A DNA stretch of 64,000 nucleotides from JAEXZL01 sp049943125 (GTDB lineage Bacteria > Bacillota > Clostridia > Clostridiales > Clostridiaceae): positions 1,550,001-1,614,000 of the forward strand of contig NZ_CP188040.1 in assembly GCF_049943125.1 (NCBI RefSeq). Direction: 5' to 3'. A model generated the notes under the pieces. That model saw nothing but the letters and a program-made list of their open reading frames with translations, searched no databases and had not been told where the DNA came from. This document shows positions 1 to 13,173 of the stretch, in pieces; the first letter of the stretch is position 1; each line of letters starts with the position of its first letter. The translations under genes and the position numbers were made by a program.

Positions 1-1314
1 TTGTCCCTCGGAGGTTACAGAATTAACTCTGCTCATGGCAAGTCCGTACCCGTGTGTATATCTCAGATGCTTATTCTGCCATACACTACCGATATCACTG
101 CTATCTATTTCTCTAGGAGATATGAATACCTGTGTATAATCACCATTTATTAAATACCTATCAGTATCTACATCGTTGAAGGTATAGTAATTTTTAATTA
201 CCTGAACCTGATTGTAAAAATCATAAACCTGCTCGAAGGAATTTATCTTTAGATTATCTATTATATCCTCATTTTCTTTTATATCTTCCTCTGTAAGCTT
301 ATCTTCAAAATTGAAATCAATCTCTTCGATATCATCTATATTATAAGCTTCCTTGGTGTACTCTATGTTATAGTTTATATACTTCTCTTCCAGCTCATAT
401 TCATTAGGGTTTACCTTAAACTGCTGTACTGTATTAGCAGCTATAGGCTGAAGTATGATAACAAAAAACATCGCTGATATTGTTATTATTATAGGCTTAA
501 GCTTCTTTTTAAGGATGCTTGTAAATATTACTATAGAGGATATTATTCCAATAGCTATTATTATCCTAAAAAATATTAAGGTTACCTTAACATCAGTATA
601 ATTAGCCCCGTAAGCAACACCCCTGTCACTATATACTAGATAAAAGGATCTAAGCATATAGCCTATAGCTATCATTATCATTATAAGCGCTGCCAAAACA
701 GCCATCTGCTTTCCTAAAAAACTAGATAAGCCTCCTGAAAAATTTATTACCTTTTTATTTCTAAAACCTTCTCTGATTCTATCCTTAGAAATACTTATAA
801 TATATGCTATGAAGGTAGCTATGGTAAATAAAGTTACTATAGTTAGCAGATTATTATATAAGGCCTGAATAAGGGGCAGCTTAAATACATAAAAGGATAT
901 ATCCATATTAAAAATTGGATCAGCCTTATTAAAGGAAGCTGAATTAAAGAATTCTAATATTATATACCAATATTTATTAGCTATACTATATGAAAATAGC
1001 AATGCTATTAAAAGAGCTAAAGCTATGATAATACCTCTCTCTACTTTTTTAGATATTATTTTTTCTATAGAAGCCTTTAACTTAGGCAAACCCTTTAATA
1101 AGCATCTATAATAAAGTATTATTCCCATAAAGGCTATTGCAAATATAGGTAATATAACCTTAAGCATAGTTACTACTCTAATGAAAAACATCTCAACATA
1201 ATCTACATCCTTAAACCACTGAAGATTGATTATAAATTCTGAGGCACTAAATACCAATACCATTAAAGCTATTAGAGCTAAAAATGCCCCCATAAAGAAA
1301 TATTTCTTTTTCAT
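1..1314 (-). CDS. UPF0182 family membrane protein, N-terminal part (runs off window)
   Basis: The reading frame stays open from an ATG at 1314 to the window edge, giving 438 codons of a protein family that is usually around 900 residues, so about half is present. A GGGGGAG Shine-Dalgarno lies just upstream. The N-terminus has a hydrophobic segment followed by NLQWFKDVDY, a pattern I associate with the UPF0182 family. Further hydrophobic stretches alternate with charged loops, which indicates a polytopic membrane protein. The function of the family is not established. It is the last gene of a leftward run behind niaR, with only about 30 bases between them. The family call rests on this N-terminal motif and on the membrane topology. 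Confidence 0.8.
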   Translation of the reverse strand, partial: MKKKYFFMGAFLALIALMVLVFSASEFIINLQWFKDVDYVEMFFIRVVTMLKVILPIFAIAFMGIILYYRCLLKGLPKLKASIEKIISKKVERGIIIALALLIALLFSYSIANKYWYIILEFFNSASFNKADPIFNMDISFYVFKLPLIQALYNNLLTIVTLFTIATFIAYIISISKDRIREGFRNKKVINFSGGLSSFLGKQMAVLAALIMIMIAIGYMLRSFYLVYSDRGVAYGANYTDVKVTLIFFRIIIAIGIISSIVIFTSILKKKLKPIIITISAMFFVIILQPIAANTVQQFKVNPNEYELEEKYINYNIEYTKEAYNIDDIEEIDFNFEDKLTEEDIKENEDIIDNLKINSFEQVYDFYNQVQVIKNYYTFNDVDTDRYLINGDYTQVFISPREIDSSDIGSVWQNKHLRYTHGYGLAMSRVNSVTSEGQ

Positions 1315-1345
1315 TTTGCTCCCCCATAATATTATTAAATTGATT

Positions 1346-1861
1346 CTAATCCTCTAAAATATATCCTTTGTTTATAAGCTCTTTTTCTATATTCTCTAGT
1401 ATTCCATTGTTTTCTGCAGCTATGGTATGGAGATGCATCCCTCCTGTTAAAGCTGATAAGGGCTCTGCATTATACCTTTTAAAGGAAAGCATAAATTCCT
1501 CTAAATCTGCCATGGTTTTTAACATGAGATTACATTTTATCTCTCCATAAAGAGGATGCTCTACAATTACGTCCTCTACCCTTCCTCCATACTTTATAAT
1601 AGTTTTAAGCTCATCATACATTTCTTCTCTGGTATGACTTACAGCTATTATCTTTTTTATATAATTGTCAAAGCCTTTATTTACAATATAACCTTCAGGA
1701 GTTGCAATTATATCCTTGCCTTCAGCTCGTAAAATAGCTATGTCCTTAACTATTACCTGTCTTGTAACACCATACTCACCAGCTAAATCTGTTCCCTTTA
1801 AGGGTCTTTGTGAGTTTAATAAAGAAGTGTAAATAAGCTCTCTCCTATTATTTGAGTTCAT
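1346..1861 (-). CDS. niaR: NiaR-type niacin-responsive transcriptional repressor (HTH plus 3H domain)
   Basis: The 171-residue protein has an N-terminal winged helix-turn-helix (about residues 8-60, with LKGTDLAGEYGVTRQVIVKD) and a C-terminal 3H domain named for conserved histidines, seen here at H76, H102 and H143/H145 (GGMHLH). NiaR (YrxA) proteins bind nicotinic acid through the metal site of the 3H domain and repress NAD biosynthesis and niacin-transport genes. No NAD genes lie in this window, so its targets are elsewhere. It sits 21 bases behind the HD-domain gene and may be cotranscribed with it. Length and motif order match the family. Confidence 0.88.
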   Translation of the reverse strand: MNSNNRRELIYTSLLNSQRPLKGTDLAGEYGVTRQVIVKDIAILRAEGKDIIATPEGYIVNKGFDNYIKKIIAVSHTREEMYDELKTIIKYGGRVEDVIVEHPLYGEIKCNLMLKTMADLEEFMLSFKRYNAEPLSALTGGMHLHTIAAENNGILENIEKELINKGYILED

Positions 1862-1882
1862 TATTCTCCCCCCTTTTTAGCT

Positions 1883-2398
1883 TTAATTTTTATTATCAGC
1901 ATATTTTAATATCTTCAGAGGTAAGGTTTCCTCTACATCTTCCTCATGATGATTCTCTACTGCATATAAAAATTCGTTGCTGTAGCCAAAATCCTTAAGG
2001 AGCTTAACCCCTTCCTTAGGATGATAATAATAAATATATACAGCATTGAATTTACTTAGTTTCTTAAGCTTATTTCTAGTAAGCTTACCAAGTAGTACAA
2101 CTATAGATTTATTAATTATATTTAATGGATAAACTTGCTTCCCAACATCATGAAGAAGTGAAAGCTTTATTATTTCTTCTTTTGATATCTCTATATTATC
2201 CGTATATTTCATCAGGCTTTTATAATAGGCTTCAGCATCCTTTGCTACTCTTATAGCATGATGTCTATCTGCCCTTGTCATTTTATCAAACAAAGCTCTT
2301 TCCTCTTGGTTTAGATATCTTATTAAATAATCTTCATCCACCTTTTTTAAGAAAGAACTTACAGCCCAATAAAACTGCTTAATCCTATATTTAGCCAT
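1883..2398 (-). CDS. HD-domain (HDIG-type) phosphohydrolase-like protein
   Basis: This 171-residue protein has the spaced metal-binding histidines of the HD superfamily: HH at 46-47, HD at 83-84 inside LSLLHDVGK, a YYHPKEG motif, and HH in VENHHEED. The family includes phosphohydrolases and nucleotidases, but the substrate cannot be read from the sequence. No signal peptide or membrane segment is evident. The ATG at 2398 follows an AAGGAGAAAG Shine-Dalgarno. It lies directly upstream of niaR in the same direction and may be its operon partner. Confidence 0.75.
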   Translation of the reverse strand: MAKYRIKQFYWAVSSFLKKVDEDYLIRYLNQEERALFDKMTRADRHHAIRVAKDAEAYYKSLMKYTDNIEISKEEIIKLSLLHDVGKQVYPLNIINKSIVVLLGKLTRNKLKKLSKFNAVYIYYYHPKEGVKLLKDFGYSNEFLYAVENHHEEDVEETLPLKILKYADNKN

Positions 2399-2555
2399 AG
2401 CTTTCTCCTTCGTACTTTTCTTAATATTATAAAATAAAAATCAATATAATTATATCATATAAACATGTAAATAATTTATAGGCTAATAGTTATATTTATA
2501 TTGTAACCACTAAATAATTCAGGTCTTTTGATATTAACAATAAGTAAAAATAAAT

Positions 2556-2598
2556 AAAAAAAGAAAAACTGCAAAACTAATGTTTTGCAGTTTCTTTT
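2556..2598 (-). terminator. Intrinsic terminator of the rRNA/tRNA operon
   Basis: On the minus strand a perfect 12-bp stem AAACTGCAAAAC / GTTTTGCAGTTT with a 4-nt loop is followed by a T-rich tract. It begins immediately after the CCA end of tRNA-Ala, so it closes the 16S-23S-5S-tRNA-tRNA transcript. Confidence 0.9.
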
Positions 2599-2674
2599 TG
2601 GTGGAGATAAAGAGATTCGAACTCTTGACCCCCTGCGTGCAAGGCAGGTGCTCTCCCAGCTGAGCTATACCCCC
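2599..2674 (-). tRNA. tRNA-Ala (anticodon TGC)
   Basis: A 76-nt cloverleaf read on the minus strand starts GGGGGTATAGCTCAGC and ends with an encoded CCA. The anticodon loop is CTTGCAC within the stem CCTGC/GCAGG. It is the last gene of the rRNA operon. The acceptor stem pairs GGGGGTA with TATCTCC through two G-T wobbles. Confidence 0.93.
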
Positions 2675-2698
2675 AAGTATCAGCTTTAAAAGCTGATA

Positions 2699-2775
2699 TG
2701 GTGGACCTTCAGGGACTCGAACCCCGGACCTACCGGTTATGAGCCGGTTGCTCTAACCAACTGAGCTAAAGATCC
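2699..2775 (-). tRNA. tRNA with CAT anticodon, probably tRNA-Ile2 (lysidine-modified)
   Basis: A 77-nt cloverleaf begins GGATCTTTAGCTCAGTTGG, has the anticodon loop CTCATAA closed by ACCGG/CCGGT, and ends with an encoded CCA. A CAT anticodon can mean initiator Met, elongator Met or Ile2. The acceptor stem GGATCTT/AAGGTCC and the D-arm resemble the Firmicute tRNA-Ile2 (GGACCUU in Bacillus subtilis, from memory) more than elongator tRNA-Met. The first base pair is G-C, which excludes an initiator. In the Ile2 case TilS would convert C34 to lysidine so that AUA is read. Confidence 0.8.
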
Positions 2776-2780
2776 TTAAG

Positions 2781-2898
2781 ATCCGGCAACTTCCTACTCT
2801 CCCACAGAGCTTCCCCTGCAGTACCATCGGCCCTATGAAGCTTAACCGTCGTGTTCGGAATGGGAACGGGTGTTACCTTCATGGCATTGCCACCGGAT
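2781..2898 (-). rRNA. rrf: 5S ribosomal RNA
   Basis: About 117 nt on the minus strand carry the conserved 5S features: helix I ends ATCCGG/CCGGAT, the internal segment CCCGTTCCCATTCCGAACACG, and a 3' part with GGGAGAGTAGG. It lies between the 23S rRNA and the CAT-anticodon tRNA gene. The ends are set from the terminal helix and may be off by a few bases. Confidence 0.93.
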
Positions 2899-2920
2899 AT
2901 TCTGGTTTTGAAAGAATTTT

Positions 2921-2959
2921 TGTTCTTTCAAAACTGCATACAGAATGATGTTAGTAAAG
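2921..2959 (-). repeat. 3' arm of the pre-23S processing stem
   Basis: This segment is an imperfect inverted repeat of 6128-6168. In the transcript the two copies would pair across the whole 23S gene and form the long stem cut by RNase III-type enzymes. The shared core is CTGTATGCAGTTTT with AAAGAACA. This arm lies within about 15 nt of the mature 23S 3' end. Confidence 0.75.
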
Positions 2960-2972
2960 TCGTCATTTATTT

Positions 2973-7790
<4,818 letters not shown>

Positions 7791-8228
7791 TAAAAGTTTG
7801 ATACTTCTCAAAATTACTTAAAAAAATTGCTGGTTTGTGTTTGTTCTAAACTTAGTTCTCTGTTCAATTTTCAAAGACCAATTTCAAATGCTTTCCTCGA
7901 AAGCACTTTCTTAGTATATCACTCAAGATTTTTACTGTCAAGATTTTTTATTTAAAATCTTTCAGCGTTAAAGTGCTTTACAATCATCTCTTGCGAGCTG
8001 TTTTGTTACTGCACATCTCGGCGACGTAGAATATAATATCACAGGGATTACCTTAAATACTTCCGTTAAACTCCAATTTATTAACAAATTATATATATTC
8101 CTTTAAAATTCTATCATATACTTAATTATTCTCATAGTGATACACTTGGTTAAGTATACATTGTAATCATTGGTAAACTCCTTGATTTACTATGATTGAT
8201 TTCCATTTTAAGGGTAAAATAATTAATC
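7791..8228 (-). promoter_or_regulatory. rRNA operon leader and upstream region
   Basis: This gene-free stretch lies between gyrA and 16S. It holds the rrn promoter (7913-7941), a short leader hairpin TGCTTTC/GAAAGCA near 7889-7906, and a boxA-like GTCTTTGAAAATTG near 7867-7882 that resembles the elements before 23S and 5S and probably serves antitermination. The AT-rich part between 8040 and 8220 may act as an UP-element region. I found no convincing second promoter and no coding sequence there. Confidence 0.6.
7913..7941 (-). promoter_or_regulatory. rRNA operon promoter (sigma-A type)
   Basis: On the minus strand TTGACA (7941-7936) and TATACT (7918-7913) are separated by exactly 17 bases. 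Transcription would start near 7906, about 115 nt ahead of mature 16S. Confidence 0.85.
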
Positions 8229-8275
8229 AAAAAAGGATTCCTTAAGAAACGAATTTCTTAAAGAATCCCTTTTAT
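8229..8275 (-). terminator. Terminator after gyrA
   Basis: On the minus strand a long stem (GGGATTC and TTTAAGAAA arms, loop TTCG) is followed by a run of T. It lies 13 bases beyond the gyrA stop codon and separates gyrase transcription from the rRNA promoter. Confidence 0.9.
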
Positions 8276-8287
8276 TGCTCTTATATT

Positions 8288-10900
8288 TTATTTATCTTCG
8301 TCCTCAGAGTCTATTTCTTCCTCATCCAGCTCTTCATCGTCCTCTTCATCATCAAAATCATCCTCGAGGATATCATCTTCTAAGTCATCAACTTCTTCTA
8401 TACCATCTAATATTTCTTCCTCCAGATTATCTAAGTCATCTGGTATTGAAATCTCTGGCATATCCTCATCATTATCTTCGTGACTTCCGATTTTAGCAAT
8501 AGCAACTATAGACTCATCCTCTGCACTTCTCATGAGCTTAACTCCTGAAGCAGTTCTTCCAGTCCTTGATATACCATCAATATTTATTCTTATAGCTACG
8601 CCCTTACTATTTATAAGCATAAGCTCATCTTCAGGGTTACATACCCTGGCAGCTGCAATCTTACCTGTTTTTTCAGTAATCTTGTAGGTTTTTATTCCTT
8701 TACCGCCTCTGTTCTGAACCTGATATTTATCAAGACTTGTTCTCTTACCAAAGCCATTTTCACTTACTACTACTAGATCCTGACCTTCTACTGCTATATC
8801 AAGAGATTTAGCTATATCATCTTCTCTTAATCTTATAGCTCTAACACCTGCTGCAGTTCTTCCCATAGCTCTTATATTTTTCTCATTGAATTTAATAGCA
8901 TAACCGTTACGGGTAACTAATATAATATCTGCATCACCATAAGTAACCTTAACCTTTAACAGCTCATCTCCTTCTCTAAGGGTGATAGCATTAAGGCCGT
9001 TTTTCCTTATGTTAGCAAATAGCTTCAATGGTGTTTTCTTTACAAGGCCATGCTTAGTAGCCATAAATAAATAGCCCTTCTTTTGAATATCCTTCACAGA
9101 AAGTACAGTCTCTATCTTCTCATCTTGATTTATAGGAATCATGTTTATTACATTAGTTCCCTTTGCTGTTCTTCCTGCATCAGGCACCTCATAGGCTCTT
9201 ATCTTATATACTCTTCCACGATTAGTAAAGAAGAGTAAATCTGAATGGGTGGAGGTTACAAACACCTGCTCTACAAAGTCATCCTCCTTAGTAGTCATTG
9301 CCTGTATACCCTTACCCCCTCTTTTTTGAGCAGAGTAAGTATCTGAGGATATTCTCTTAATATAGCCTGAGCTAGTAAGTGTTATTACTACCTCCTGCTC
9401 CTGTATAAGATCCTCTATGTTAATGTCATCATCAGACATTTCTATTACAGTTCTTCTCTCATCGGAATATTTTCTCTTGATTTCTAAGAGCTCTTCCTTG
9501 ATAACTCCCATAAGTATAGACTCATTCTCAAGGATTTCCTTAAGTCTTGCAATAACCTTCATGAGCTCGTTATACTCTTCTTCTATCTTCTCTCTCTCTA
9601 AGCCTGTAAGCCTTCTAAGTCTCATATCTAATATAGCCTGAGATTGCCTATCGGAAAGGCCAAAGCGAGTCATAAGAGCTTCTTTAGCTATATCACTAGT
9701 CTTTGAGCTTCTAAGAATACTTATTACCTCATCGATATTGTCTAGAGCTATTCGGAGACCCTCAAGAATATGAGCTCTTTCCTCTGCTTTGTTCAGCTCA
9801 AATATAGTTCTTCTCCTGATAACGTCCTTCTGAAAATCTATATAGTGCTCCAGTATACTTTTAAGATTAAGAACCTTTGGTTCATTATTTACTAAGGCAA
9901 GCATTATAACTCCAAAGGTATCCTGCATCTTTGTATGCTTGTAAAGAAGGTTAAGAATTACATTGGCATTAGCATCCTTTTTAAGCTCTATAACAATTCT
10001 CATACCATCTCTATCAGATTCATCTCTTAAATCAGAGATTCCAACTATCTTCTTATCTTTCACTAAATCAGCTATATTTTCTATAAGTTTTGCTTTATTT
10101 ACCTGGTAAGGAAGCTCAGTAACGATAATTTTATGTCTTCCATTTTCTTCTTCTATTTCAGACTTTGCCCTTACCTTTATTATTCCCCTACCAGTTTCAT
10201 AAGCTTCCCTTATTCCTGCTGTACCAATTATTGTAGCTGCTGTTGGAAAGTCAGGTCCTTTAATATGCTTCATCATATCTAATACCGTACACTCTGGATT
10301 TTCCATAAGCTCTATGGTACCATCTATAATTTCTCCTAGATTATGAGGAGGTATATTTGTTGCCATACCTACAGCTATACCTGATGAACCATTAACTAAA
10401 AGATTAGGATATCTGGAAGGAAGCACAGAAGGCTCTTCTTCCTCTCCATCGAAGTTAGGAACGAAATCAACGGTGTCCTTATTAATATCTCTAAGCATCT
10501 CTACAGCTATTTTATTCATCTTAGCTTCTGTATATCTCATTGCCGCAGCGCCATCGCCATCTACAGAACCAAAGTTTCCATGCCCGTCTACCAAAAGATA
10601 TCTTATGGAGAAATCCTGAGCAAGCCTAACTAAAGCATCATAAACAGAACTATCACCATGGGGATGATATTTACCAAGTACATCTCCGACGATTCTAGCA
10701 CACTTTCTGTAGCCCTTATCTGGTGAAAGTCCTAACTCATTCATAGAATGTAGAATTCTTCTGTGTACAGGCTTTAATCCATCTCTTACATCAGGAAGAG
10801 CACGACCTACTATTACACTCATAGCATAATCTATGTAGCATTTTTTCATTTCGTTTTTTATATCTACCGGTACTACTTTTCCTTCATTGTTATTCATCAA
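8288..10900 (-). CDS. gyrA: DNA gyrase subunit A
   Basis: The 870-residue GyrA is the DNA breakage-reunion subunit of gyrase, which introduces negative supercoils. The catalytic tyrosine lies in MRYTEAKM (about residue 122), preceded by the DGDGAAAMRY region. The C-terminal beta-pinwheel contains a GyrA-box-like KRGGKGI (about residue 530) and a second RGGKGIKTY near 750. After the last blade comes an extended, almost uninterrupted Asp/Glu tail of some 60 residues, which makes the protein longer than many homologues. gyrB lies 20 bases upstream. An AGGTGAAAA Shine-Dalgarno precedes the ATG at 10900. Confidence 0.97.
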   Translation of the reverse strand: MMNNNEGKVVPVDIKNEMKKCYIDYAMSVIVGRALPDVRDGLKPVHRRILHSMNELGLSPDKGYRKCARIVGDVLGKYHPHGDSSVYDALVRLAQDFSIRYLLVDGHGNFGSVDGDGAAAMRYTEAKMNKIAVEMLRDINKDTVDFVPNFDGEEEEPSVLPSRYPNLLVNGSSGIAVGMATNIPPHNLGEIIDGTIELMENPECTVLDMMKHIKGPDFPTAATIIGTAGIREAYETGRGIIKVRAKSEIEEENGRHKIIVTELPYQVNKAKLIENIADLVKDKKIVGISDLRDESDRDGMRIVIELKKDANANVILNLLYKHTKMQDTFGVIMLALVNNEPKVLNLKSILEHYIDFQKDVIRRRTIFELNKAEERAHILEGLRIALDNIDEVISILRSSKTSDIAKEALMTRFGLSDRQSQAILDMRLRRLTGLEREKIEEEYNELMKVIARLKEILENESILMGVIKEELLEIKRKYSDERRTVIEMSDDDINIEDLIQEQEVVITLTSSGYIKRISSDTYSAQKRGGKGIQAMTTKEDDFVEQVFVTSTHSDLLFFTNRGRVYKIRAYEVPDAGRTAKGTNVINMIPINQDEKIETVLSVKDIQKKGYLFMATKHGLVKKTPLKLFANIRKNGLNAITLREGDELLKVKVTYGDADIILVTRNGYAIKFNEKNIRAMGRTAAGVRAIRLREDDIAKSLDIAVEGQDLVVVSENGFGKRTSLDKYQVQNRGGKGIKTYKITEKTGKIAAARVCNPEDELMLINSKGVAIRINIDGISRTGRTASGVKLMRSAEDESIVAIAKIGSHEDNDEDMPEISIPDDLDNLEEEILDGIEEVDDLEDDILEDDFDDEEDDEELDEEEIDSEDEDK

Positions 10901-10920
10901 ATTTTCACCTCATATAACTT

Positions 10921-12831
10921 CTATATGTCTAAGTTAGTTACTCTCTTAGCATTTTTCTGTATGAACTCTCTTCGAGGCTCTACCTTATCCCCCATAAGTA
11001 TAGTAAATATCTCATCCGCTGCCATAGCATCCTCAATGGTAGCCTTTAATAATATTCTTCTTTCTGGATCCATGGTAGTTTCCCAGAGTTGTTCTGCATT
11101 CATTTCTCCAAGACCTTTATAACGCTGTATAGCTACAGTATTATCCTTACCACCAAACTCTAGGAGAGTATCCTCCAGCTCTTTATCAGAATAAGCATAA
11201 GCAGTTCTCTTACCCTTAGAAACCTTATATAATGGAGGCTGAGCTATATATACATGACCCTGATCTACTAGCTCTCTCATATACCTATAGAAGAAGGTTA
11301 AAAGTAATGTTCTTATATGAGCACCATCAACATCGGCATCAGTCATGATTATTATACGATTGTATCTGATCTTTTCTACATCAAAATCCTTACCGATACC
11401 ACCACCAAAAGCAGTTATCATGGATCTTATAGTTTCAGAATTTAGTATTCTATCGAGTCTTTGCTTTTCTACGTTAAGTATCTTACCTCTTAGAGGAAGT
11501 ATAGCCTGGAAACGTCTATTTCTTCCCTGCTTTGCAGAGCCTCCCGCAGAATCACCCTCAACTATATAGATTTCACATTCATCAGGATTTTTAGAGGAAC
11601 AGTCAGCAAGCTTACCTGGAAGGGTAGACCTCTCAAGAACAGATTTTCTTGTAAGCTCTCTTGCCTTCCTAGCTGCATCTCTAGCTCTTGCAGCCATTAA
11701 AGCTTTATCAACGATAGACTTTCCTACAGAAGGATTTTCTTCTAGGTAGGTACTAACCTCTTGATTCATTATGCTTTCTACTATACCTCTAACTTCACTA
11801 TTACCTAGCTTTGTTTTGGTCTGACCTTCAAATTGAGGCTCAGAAATCTTAACGGATACTACTGCTGTAAGACCCTCTCTTATATCTTCTCCCTGAAGAT
11901 TTTTATCATTTTCTTTTAAATGACCAAATTTCTTTGAATAATCATTAAACACTCTTGTTAAAGAATTCTTAAAGCCTATCAAATGGGTACCACCCTCAGT
12001 AGTATTAATGTTATTGGCAAAAGAGAAAATATTTTCACTGTAGCTGTCATTATACTGAAAAGCTATTTCCACCAAAACATCATCCTTGCTACCTTCTAGA
12101 TAAATAGGCTCTGGATGTAATACTTCTTTGTTCCTGTTTATATAAGAAACATAGGACTTTATTCCACCATCATAGTGAAAGATTTCTTCCTTGCCATCTC
12201 TTTCATCTCTAAGCTCTATAGTTATTCCTTTATTTAAAAAAGCAAGCTCTCTGAGTCTGTGCTCTAATATTTCATAATCGTATTCAGTTTCTTCAAAAAT
12301 TTCTGGGTCTGGCTTAAAATAAGTTTTTGTTCCATGCCCCTCTGATTCCTCAAGCTTCTCCACATCAGATACAGGTATTCCTCTTTTATATTCCTGTCTC
12401 CAAATAAAGCCCTCTCTAGTAGACTCTACTATACAGGTTTCAGAAAGAGCATTTACAACAGAGGCACCAACACCATGTAAACCACCAGATACCTTATAGC
12501 CTCCACCACCGAATTTTCCACCAGCATGAAGTACAGTCATTATAACCTCTAGCGCAGACTTCTGCATTTTAGGATGGAGCCCTACAGGCATACCTCTACC
12601 ATCATCTACAATGGTAATAGAATTATCAGTATTTATGTTTACACTTATAGTACTGCAATAGCCTGCCAGTGCTTCATCTATACTATTATCAACTATTTCG
12701 TATACTAGATGATGAAGTCCTGTAGAGCTTGTGCTTCCGATGTACATTCCTGGTCTTTTTCTAACAGCCTCAAGACCTTCAAGGACTTGTATCTGACTTT
12801 CATCATAGCTTTGCTTATTATTTTCCACCAT
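10921..12831 (-). CDS. gyrB: DNA gyrase subunit B
   Basis: The 636-residue GyrB supplies the ATPase of gyrase. The GHKL ATP-binding region has DNSIDEALAG near residue 50 and GGGKF-type loops near 107. The Toprim domain has EGDSAGGSAKQGRNR (around 425) and the metal-binding DADVDGAHI (around 500). The C-terminus ends RREFIQKNAKRVTNLDI, as is usual. It follows remB by 69 bases and precedes gyrA, the standard origin-proximal order. An AGGAGGATATT Shine-Dalgarno precedes the ATG. Confidence 0.97.
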   Translation of the reverse strand: MVENNKQSYDESQIQVLEGLEAVRKRPGMYIGSTSSTGLHHLVYEIVDNSIDEALAGYCSTISVNINTDNSITIVDDGRGMPVGLHPKMQKSALEVIMTVLHAGGKFGGGGYKVSGGLHGVGASVVNALSETCIVESTREGFIWRQEYKRGIPVSDVEKLEESEGHGTKTYFKPDPEIFEETEYDYEILEHRLRELAFLNKGITIELRDERDGKEEIFHYDGGIKSYVSYINRNKEVLHPEPIYLEGSKDDVLVEIAFQYNDSYSENIFSFANNINTTEGGTHLIGFKNSLTRVFNDYSKKFGHLKENDKNLQGEDIREGLTAVVSVKISEPQFEGQTKTKLGNSEVRGIVESIMNQEVSTYLEENPSVGKSIVDKALMAARARDAARKARELTRKSVLERSTLPGKLADCSSKNPDECEIYIVEGDSAGGSAKQGRNRRFQAILPLRGKILNVEKQRLDRILNSETIRSMITAFGGGIGKDFDVEKIRYNRIIIMTDADVDGAHIRTLLLTFFYRYMRELVDQGHVYIAQPPLYKVSKGKRTAYAYSDKELEDTLLEFGGKDNTVAIQRYKGLGEMNAEQLWETTMDPERRILLKATIEDAMAADEIFTILMGDKVEPRREFIQKNAKRVTNLDI

Positions 12832-12899
12832 AATATCCTCCTATTTGATATTTCCTATAGAGCCAATGACAGCATAAATAGCTGCTCATATTAAAGCAG

Positions 12900-13160
12900 C
12901 TAAAGATCATAGTTAATTTTTGTTCTTTTGGAAAGTGTTGAAGAAGATATGGGAGAAAGGTATATTTTACTTTTTTTATTTACTTCTGCTATAACAAAGG
13001 ACTTTGGTTTATCCTTAGTAATTCTCTCTACAAAGCCGTCCTCTTCAGCCATCCTTAAAAATTGTATGGTATCTGAGCTATACATTGTATTATCCAAATC
13101 AAAAATTCCTATAATGTCTTTTATAGGAACTACAACATTTTCACCTAAATGTAAGAACAC
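12900..13160 (-). CDS. remB: RemB/YaaB-like extracellular matrix regulatory protein (DUF370)
   Basis: A GTG start at 13160, six bases behind an AAAGGAGG Shine-Dalgarno, gives 86 residues beginning FLHLGENVVVPIKDIIGIFDL. This is the DUF370 pattern of RemB (YaaB). A longer frame to 13193 exists but has no ribosome-binding site and overlaps recF. RemA/RemB proteins are small DNA-binding regulators. RemA controls matrix and osmoprotection genes in Bacillus, and the role of RemB is less clear. The position between recF and gyrB is the conserved one for yaaB. Confidence 0.88.
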   Translation of the reverse strand: MFLHLGENVVVPIKDIIGIFDLDNTMYSSDTIQFLRMAEEDGFVERITKDKPKSFVIAEVNKKSKIYLSPISSSTLSKRTKINYDL

Positions 13161-13173
13161 AATAATTCCTCCT

